NCBI GenBank assembly: GCA_035582835.1
Contig: JAYKAV010000308.1
Location: forward strand, 29,810 to 93,809
DNA from: Phoebastria nigripes
Taxonomy: Eukaryota; Chordata; Aves; Procellariiformes; Diomedeidae
DNA: 64,000 nucleotides
Reading direction: 5' to 3'
Of the stretch, positions 55,801 to 64,000 are shown piece by piece. The stretch's first letter is position 1, and each line of letters starts with the position of its first letter. The position numbers and the translations under genes were made by a program. Below the pieces are notes generated by a model, which ran no database searches, had not been told where the DNA came from, and was given only the letters and a program-made list of their open reading frames with translations.

Positions 55801-58800
55801 CAAGACCAGACTGCAGTAGGGTAGCTCCTCTGGGTGACAAACTTAGGCATTTTTTATAAACTTTAATGTGCATGTAAGGGCCTAAAAGGCACATAAAATC
55901 CTGCTGAAGCGAGCTTCTCCTGGTCCATTTGAAAGTTCTAGCTTTAATGCTAGCGATATTTTCATCCTCCAGCCAAACAAAAGCTCAGGACAATGTATCA
56001 GCAGTGAGTCCTCTGAGCAAAGCAGGCAGTAACAAAGAAGATGATTTGGAAAATTAAAACATTTCCCTAATGTGGTCTCTAATGCCCTTTCAAAGTGGGA
56101 AGCAAAGGTGTTTTTCAGACAAGCTACTGCAATTCAACTGACCTAATTTTTATGTCTTCCCTCTTTGCTACAGATTTCCACACTGATACAATTTAACTTT
56201 CTTAAGATCATGTTATGGCCTGGATGGGACTTGGGTTACAACAGCATTAACTGACAGAGTTTAAATATCTCAAATGTTCCCTGAATGGTTGTCTTGCGTG
56301 TATGATCATAGGAGCTAAGAAAACTGAAAAATGACTTCTTTGATTTGGGCAAATACAACTTTTTAGAAGGAAAGTAAACGCTGTTGCAGCCCAGAGCAAA
56401 TGCTGCTGGATATGACTTATGCAAATTTATGTACTTTTTTAATTAGAAGAAGTGGGGGTTATAGGCCCACTCTTCTATATTTATATCATTATCTTTGTGC
56501 TGACTGCTCGCAGTGACATATTAAATGGCACAAAACTCTCGCTAAACACCTATAAACTCAGTCGTGTGCATCACATCTCACAGTTAGCAGAATAGGTTAT
56601 ACATTTAAAGCAGTTTTATCTAGAAATAGAAATTCTTACTGGGCATTTCTTCAGCAGCATCTGTTTTCTTTATTTAACTTAATTAAAAGCTGCTTTAAAA
56701 TGCATTGACGACATCAACATTTGGATAAGATTATGGAGTGATTGTTCTAGGTTCCAAGCCTTTGAAATAAATAAAAGTTCTTTTCAAAGCATGAAATTAC
56801 TTTTTCTTGCAACCTATTCCTTAATTTAAAATTGCTAATCCTATGAGACTGACAGTCCAAGCATCTACTTAAGACTGAAGCCTTGTTTGCCCACAGAAAC
56901 AGCACTGTTGTGAAGCAAGACTAAACTAATCAAGATAAACCAATTTTAAATCAGCACATCATTCTTATGTACAAAATTGCTTCAGTTTAACTATGCCAGT
57001 GCAACATCACACTTTTTTTAGAGCTGTGTGTGTAGTACACATTGGTCTTTCCATGAGCTGCTCTGAGCAATGGTTTTGCAGCTGAAGCAGTGCCACTGCA
57101 GCATTTAATACAGGCTGGATTCTCACATCTCCTGTGCCGAGACACCCCTGCAGTGCCCTGGTGTGAGACTGGCTTCCTTGGGGTTTGCCAGGTGTTGGTA
57201 TTTACTTGCAATCTGCATATGCAGGATTGAAACCAAAGGGATGGCTTTAAATGGTGAGAGCGCCTCACTGTTTGCAGTCTTTGATCACTTCAACTGTAAA
57301 TAAGGTCTCAAATTCAGGTATTTATTTTTGTGTTGTAGGTTTAACTTAACTAACTGGTGTGATTTGTATGTATTCCTGGGATTTTAAGCAGACAATGCAA
57401 AGGTTAATCAGTATTCCTTTTGATTTTACACTAACAAATGCTGTGTGTCAGATCTTGAATGAGCTTTACTTAAATTTTGGAGTTGCTGAGGATGGTTAAA
57501 TCTGTAGCAAAGACTTCCTTTTTCTGCAATGTAATCAGATATGACTGATATCAGTCCTTCAGTCATGTGATTTGATTCGCACAATGGATGGTTCCCCAGC
57601 TTTGACAAAACGTAGTTTTTTAATGTTAAAATCAGTTAAAATTAAAATCCTGGACCTCCATTATGCATCCCAAAGCCAATATTGATGCAGTGTTTTTCTT
57701 TTACAAATCACCTTTAATTGAGGGCCTAAGTGATCTATGGGAACTAAAAATGAGTATTATCCCCAATAATAAGGACTTTTTTCCCCTCAACTGTTTGTTT
57801 CTCAGGTCCTAGTGGCAGGGATGTCTGTGTGGACTGGGGACACTGGAGCCCATAAGGGTCTGTGCCATCCCCTTGCACTGCAGTGTTCTAGGTCTTTTGT
57901 TGTGGTGATTCACCATACACACTTCCCAACATTTTGACATCTAGAGACATTCACATTTATTGTATATATTTTTTCAAATAGCATGTGGTAATAAGGATGA
58001 GTGGGGAATGGTAGGTCTGGTTTACAGAAGCCACAAAAAATGTAGCTTTGTTCCAGTTGAGAAAACACACATTTTTGTTTGTGGTTTCTTTTTAAAATTC
58101 TCTGTGAAAAGACCATTTCCCCCTTAACTTTATAGGATGATCTTTGTGGTGGTCTTTCCCTATTTGAGAGGCTTTGAGGTTCTTGTACCCCTGGAAAAAA
58201 CATCAGGGCTTAGTTTTTGTGCTCCCTGTCAGGCTGCCAGTTTGATTTCCAAAGAACCAAGCATCTTTCCTGGTTTGGATCACAGTGCTGGTAACATGAG
58301 ATGGTGAAGCAACAGGAAAGCGGTTGAGTTGCTGATGGAGACCCAGATAGCTGCTAGATTCTATCAAATCCTGCCTTGTTCATGTCAGAAAGACATCAGA
58401 ATTCATTTCAGCTAGGATGGACTGGCAAATCTGCATAAAAATGTAGTCGGTGCTTTCCTAACCCTTCTGCTGTCTGATCAAGTTTCAGTCTACACGGCTC
58501 ATTGTGGTGAGGTGAGGAAGGGGTCTGAAGGAATAAGATATTTTTGTCCTTTACAGAAAAGAAGGCTTTTTCACACTGTGCTATCTGGCATATTACCTCT
58601 TGAAATCCTTTAAATGTATCAAGCTTATATTTTTATTTTCTCTGTAGCAAAACTTTTTTCCAGCAAAAATGACATATGAGTGACTTGCGGTGTAGTTTCC
58701 TGTCACAACTGAATTTCTGTGATGCTGAACTGCTGCCAAGAGATGGCCCTATTCTCACCTATTCCTTGTGCTTTGCTGTATGTATTCAAAAGGAGAAAAG

Positions 58801-61800
58801 TGAATTTGAAGATTCACAGTGAACAAAAGTCCTGAAAAAACCTGCAGTCTGCTGTGGCTAGAGCTTAATCTGAGCCCATAAGGTGAGACCTGTGAACCAG
58901 AGATCTTGACACCCACTGAAACCATTGCATTGTCCTAAGTCAGCTGGAGTTGAGGGTGTCTTGAAGGTGTCCCCTGGCTCTGAGCGCAGCATCTGGTGGC
59001 CCCCAGCAATGGCGGGGAGAGGCTTTCCCCGGAGGTGAAAGGACACAGACGTGCTCTCTGCTGATTTCCTCCTTTCTTTCTCTAACAAAGGAGTCTCCTT
59101 ATTCAGGTGGTATTTAATAGTGAGAAACCAACAAGGGAGTTTGCAAAACAAGCCTGCTGTTCAATTTGCAACGCCTGTGCTGTTGTGACATTGTCTTAAA
59201 ATGCCAGCCCTGCTGCAGCCTGTGCGGGGAGAGGGGAGTGGAAACTCTTCACTGTTGTTGCCTCTGGAAAGTAATACATTGAGCATGATGTTGTACAAAA
59301 GAAACAAAGCTTGGCTAGCTCAAGCTATTTTGAAAGATCCCCTGATACTATATTTTTTTTCATTTATTACTTTTTCAGATAGTAGAAAGTGTTACAGACA
59401 TGGAAAGTGTGGAACCTTGGGAGCCTGGGCTTAGGAAGAGGATGTCTCCATTGGCAAAGAAGGAAACAGGTGGCAAACATTAATATTAGGGCAATTAGCT
59501 GTGTGGTTTGGGTGGAGCAATGATTGGGGAGGACAGCTTTGTGATTAAGAGGCCTGACTAACACCCAGCAGTCTGTTTGTGGCTTTCCTGCTGGCGCTGC
59601 CTGCCTGTGCTCTCCATTGACCCAGTGGTGGGTGGGTTGCAGGAGCGGTCCGTGGGACACAGCTCCGGCCCAGCTCCAGCAGCGGTCAAGTGCCACATCA
59701 CGGCAGAACAATTCACAAAGGCCCTACCTAGCTGTGTGGGATATTAGTGCATATTATATGTAAGATTTTGCCCTGCAAAATCTGTGTAGCTGTCTAAAGT
59801 CCTGTTACTGAGCATGACAGCAGCATGCTCGTGGCAGGTACCCTTCTGTCTGAGCAAGGCAGCTTGACAGCCACATTGTCCAAAGCAACTCAAGGTTCAC
59901 AAACCTGGTGTTTCCTTGACCTTGAAGAGTCCCTGCTGCTCTGGGTGAGTTCTGAGCCCACTTCATGCATAGGGCAAACACCAGAACCCACTGCTGTCAA
60001 AGCCACATGAGGCAGTGGCCACCACATGTTGTGTAATAACCTCCTGATGTCACCCATCATTTGGGATTTCAGGTACCTGTGGTTAAGTGCCTCATAAATC
60101 CAAAGGGATTAAAACCCAGAGCATTTATTTCTCAGGGATGGTGTATTCTTTACTAATAAGCAAGATGGGATTGGGTTATGCTTCCTTATTCTCCCTAAAG
60201 TAAGCAGGTGCCAGAAGTCTGGATCCAGTCTGGAACTGTCTAGTTAATCTACAAGTGTTTAAATAGGGTATGTCTTACCAGGTGTCTCTGTGACAGCCAG
60301 AGCAATGAGGCCTTTATCACTTCTGGTGCCTGTAGATGCTGCTGTAATACAAACAAGGAAATACTGCAAAAAACCTGAAGGTAACTCAGAGGCAAAGCAC
60401 CTACAGCCTCTTTATATGGGGAAATCCTGCAGGAAGGGAGGGGGCAAAAGCCCTGAAGTATAATGGGAGCTAGGTAATTGCACGCTGTGAATAACAAACA
60501 CCTCAGAGTCTTCCAGGCATCTCACCTGAATACTTCAAAAAGGCCATTCATGGAAAGCTTTGTGGCAATCAGTTGCAATCTTTGCTTCCATAAAGAAATC
60601 TTCAGGCCTCCTGGAAAGCAAAAGAAATGCCTGGAGAAAAAATAAAGGTGAAGCCCAGGCTCTGTTTCAGGCATACCTTTGTTACCAGGCCTTTCAAAAG
60701 GGCTCATTGACACGAGTACTAAGTCTTGTTTGTGTTGCTTTTTGCTGGACTAGAAATAGAGTGTTTCTTAGTGGGAGAAAAGCATATTGGCTCAGTGGGG
60801 AGAAGATTTTCTCATATCAGGCTTTTCCAGGCTTTATGATGCTCTAGTCTTCATTTTGCACATAGGTGTGTTATATTCTCCATGGGAGGAAAGTAGCGAA
60901 AGATCTCTGTGTGGGAAGGTGGCATGGGAGGACGGTGAAACTAGTTCTGCAAACAGGCTTGTTTAAAATACCACGCTAGAGAGAGACTCTGCAGCTTTTC
61001 GGAGCCTGGGCTCCATGTGGTAGGTGGGAGGGGATTTCTGTGCTATTGATTAATTCCAAATTGTGTGGGATTTTCTTGGCATAAATGAATGGGGACTTTG
61101 CCAACTTAAGCTTAATTTTCCTTCTGTCAAATGAGCTGCAAGAGCTGTGTGATGAGGAAGTTTTGAGGATGAAGGACTCCTGAATCTGCAGGGCTTGATG
61201 GAGTTAACCTTTCCATTTGCTTGAGAGAGGGAGCATTGCTTTTTCTGGGCAGTAGTGTATTTACTCACATAGTTTCTTTTGCAAAGTTTCCAGCAGCCTT
61301 ATTCAAGAAACCCTGTATATCTCCTGGAGCACAAAGGGCTTTTTTATGATATCTTTGGATATTATGCTCCTTACCGGGGATGCCATGGAGATGAGGAAAA
61401 CCAAAACAACCTGAATAAAGTTCAAATCCTGGAGGGTAACAATAGAGACTTGCACAGATTGGGAAACAGAAGGCCAAACCTAGAAAACAGGTGGCTTGTG
61501 ATGGACTCAATGCTTGGGTTAGGGAATTTGTGCCAGTATCTAGGTGAGCTGTTCAACTGCGTTAGCACTGCACTGCACAGTGAGCTCTGTGGACAGAAGA
61601 ATATTGCAGGCTGTAGGAATGTGACACAAAGTAGAATTGAACAGGCCAGAAAAAATCTGTTTTACTAAACAAAGAAATTTCAGTGTATGATTAATTTTAT
61701 TTCATGTCAAGAGTAGAACATAGAAATCTAGGCTCTTTCATGGCATGATACTGAACAATAAAAGCCCTGTAGCATGGAGAGCATACCACTACTGGATTAT

Positions 61801-64000
61801 CTGCCCTAAACGTACTTTAGAGAAATTCAGTCAGGTTTACTTTATCCTAACAAATACTCATTTAATGCAGCTGTTACAGCAGTGCAAACCACAGATTTGC
61901 AATAAGCCATGCTTCGGGGGCTCATCTCAGATACTGGCCCTATGAAACAATTTTTTGCAGATTTGTCTTTTTTGCATCAAGCTGGAATGATACAGAGACT
62001 GGAAAAGAATTTCATAAGGTTAGAAGAATCAGTGGTTTACAGACTTCAAAATGGCACGACAAAGGCTATTTAACATGTTTGGCAACTCAACAGGTCTGGG
62101 GGGGAAACATGAAACTTTAGCTCCTTGAAGGGCAAATAGAACCCACAGGGAAAAGAGTCAATGTTGGTTTCATTGTTTCAAAGGAAATTTAGGCTGATAC
62201 AGGAAAAAAATTGTATTTTGTGTGGCTGGCAGACTGGAAAATCTTTTGGGAAGATTTCAAGTTATAACTGGATCTTCAAATTGGAATGTAAACAGAAAGA
62301 AAAGACACTGACACCTGTTTATAAATAGCTTGAGTTTGCAAGAGTTACATCCTTGGTTTGTTACTGCTAGCCCAAAGTGAATCCTACACAGAGGAGTAGG
62401 TATGACCCAAAAAGCACATGCTATAAATTCACTGTTCAGCCAAAACGTGTATTTTCCTGGGAAGACTGAAAGAGAACACTATGAATTAACAACTCAGCCT
62501 CCTGCCCAAATTCATGGCTGCTAGCAGGTCTGAGAATCAGAAGGCTGTGCGTAGGGCACAGTGTTTGGGCTAAGGCATGTACAGAAGAATGGTGTGGAAG
62601 AAGTAAATGTAAAGCCTGGAGAACAATATACTTGGTGCAGATGAGTCCGTGGGTTTGAAAGAAAAATTTGACTTTGCCCGTCTTAAAAACCAACCAACCA
62701 AACCTCAAACACAAACTTTCCTTACCCAGTTGTCCTGTATGGAAACAGTGGTAAAATCAATTTTATCACTTTCATCATAATTTCTTATCCTTGTTGCTTT
62801 TTAATTGGATCACAACATGAAATCCAGATAAGTAATACAGCTTGTGTTGGGAGACCTGAGAAGATCCTTTCCTCAGCAGAAGAATTTGACATTTTGTGGG
62901 AGCAGAGTTGTTTATTTTGTGAGCAAAATAGTAATATTGTTAGTTATGTCAGATATTGGTGGTCCACAATTTGGATGAATGCCTAGTATGTAGGGGCACC
63001 AAATGTTTAGAATCTGGTGTTTCAGTGAATGGTAAGGCTATGGTGTGCCTGGCTCAAGCAGTTATTTCTGAGATGATCTTGTAGCCTGTAAGCAGAACTG
63101 CTTAGACCCAGTCAGCTATGGGGATGTTTGAGAAGGATCAAATACGTACACTAAAAATAGGAATCCTTCTAAAACAGTATAAGCCATATAAATCAGTTTC
63201 TTTATCAAGTTATATCTGTATCAGCTCTCAGATCAGACATAGCCTGAAAGATATTAATACACCTGATGCATTTCTCTTTCCTTCACCCTTTTTTTGAGCC
63301 GGTCTTTTCCCCCAGTTTCATTGCTCAAGATGCTCCCCCTACATAGTACTGCTTCTACATAACAAGTATGGGAAACATACTAGGATGCATTTTTTACCTC
63401 ATTGTTCCTGAACATTTCACATAAAGAATGGTCAGCAGAGAGTAGAAAAGCAGAGGATTATTTGGGCCATAGTTACAAAGCACTGTGAAAATGGATAACA
63501 AACCTTTTAAAACAGAAAAATACAGAAAACACTAAAAGTCACACTCAAAAACCTTCAAGAAAAGACTCTTGATGCAATACCTTAATAAAGACCCTTTTAT
63601 GTGATGTGACTTTTTCTCTTACATGAGTTCTTTTTGACTCAAAGGATTTTTCTTTTCTTTTAAATACAGCACTTAGATTAATGTGTAAAGCATAGAGATA
63701 ATTTAGTCTAGAGCTGTTTAGAGTGCCTGTGAACTTTTCCATGTGGTTATTTTAAACTAATTTCCTTCACAGACATTGCATGATGATGGGTGGCTAAGGG
63801 AATGATTAAACACAAGGATTTTGTGAACAAAAACAAAGAGTGTTTATGTTATAATTACAATAATTATTTCTCAGCACAAGGCAGATCCAAAGTATTGACC
63901 ACTGCATTAAAAAGGTCTAAATGTGGCTAAGATATGGTAATGGTGAGATAGCGGTGAAATACAGCTGCATTTCTGTTGTATTATTGAATTACTTATCTTG
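52896..64000. other. Noncoding DNA at the right end of the window
   Basis: No exon, RNA gene or mobile element was recognised in these 11 kb. There is a small AT microsatellite (about 55,119-55,138), and slightly GC-richer patches near 55,510-55,640, 58,970-59,050 and 59,580-59,700 without clear CpG islands. Short reading frames show no family features. The first exon and promoter of C4orf19 are either here and unrecognised, or beyond the window. Confidence 0.55.

Noticed and set aside
1..64000. Prokaryotic-type systems, CRISPR arrays, phage or plasmid modules
   Set aside because: The window is intron-bearing vertebrate nuclear DNA. No spaced direct-repeat array, operon or phage gene is present.

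Overview
The window is nuclear DNA from a vertebrate, almost certainly a bird. It is AT-rich and exon-poor. It carries a 5'-truncated CR1 LINE whose 3' end finishes in the ATTCTATG-type octamer typical of avian CR1, plus older CR1 and MIR relics. It contains parts of two recognisable genes in convergent orientation, which matches the RELL1 / C4orf19 neighbourhood of human 4p14. The species cannot be fixed from the sequence. Scattered N bases show it is draft assembly.

Layout. (1) 1-16,530, + strand: the 3' part of RELL1 (RELT-like 1), a single-pass membrane adaptor. Five coding exons (3194-3436, 5232-5303, 6583-6640, 9264-9503, 10178-10322) join in consistent phase to give 251 residues up to the stop. 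The signal-peptide exon lies left of the window. A splice donor 7 nt after the stop and a good acceptor at 13,992 suggest a separate 3'UTR exon ending near 16,530. A cluster of three AATAAA signals near 10.6 kb offers a shorter alternative end. (2) About 16.5-26.6 kb: the gap between the two converging genes. It holds a compact CpG island (20,831-21,027), an A/C-only tract, and a G-rich but CpG-poor block with a strong G-quadruplex motif. (3) 26.6-30.0 kb, - strand: C4orf19 (now PGCKA1). A tiny start exon encodes the acylation-type N-terminus MGCRCC and one large exon encodes the remaining 318 residues, 328 in total. (4) 30.0-64.0 kb: no coding exon seen. This is C4orf19 5' intron or upstream sequence, with ancient CR1 relics, the avian CR1 copy, one MIR fragment and short inverted or tandem repeats.

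From family knowledge, the RELL1 cytoplasmic tail docks the Ste20-type kinase OSR1 through an RFxV motif, and PGCKA1 is named for association with PDCD10 and the GCKIII Ste20-type kinases. Both neighbours therefore look like membrane-linked adaptors for Ste20-family kinases; any functional link between them is inference. Nearly all other open reading frames in the window are chance frames in AT-rich, low-complexity or GC-rich noncoding DNA. I saw no tRNA, rRNA, CRISPR array or intact transposon.
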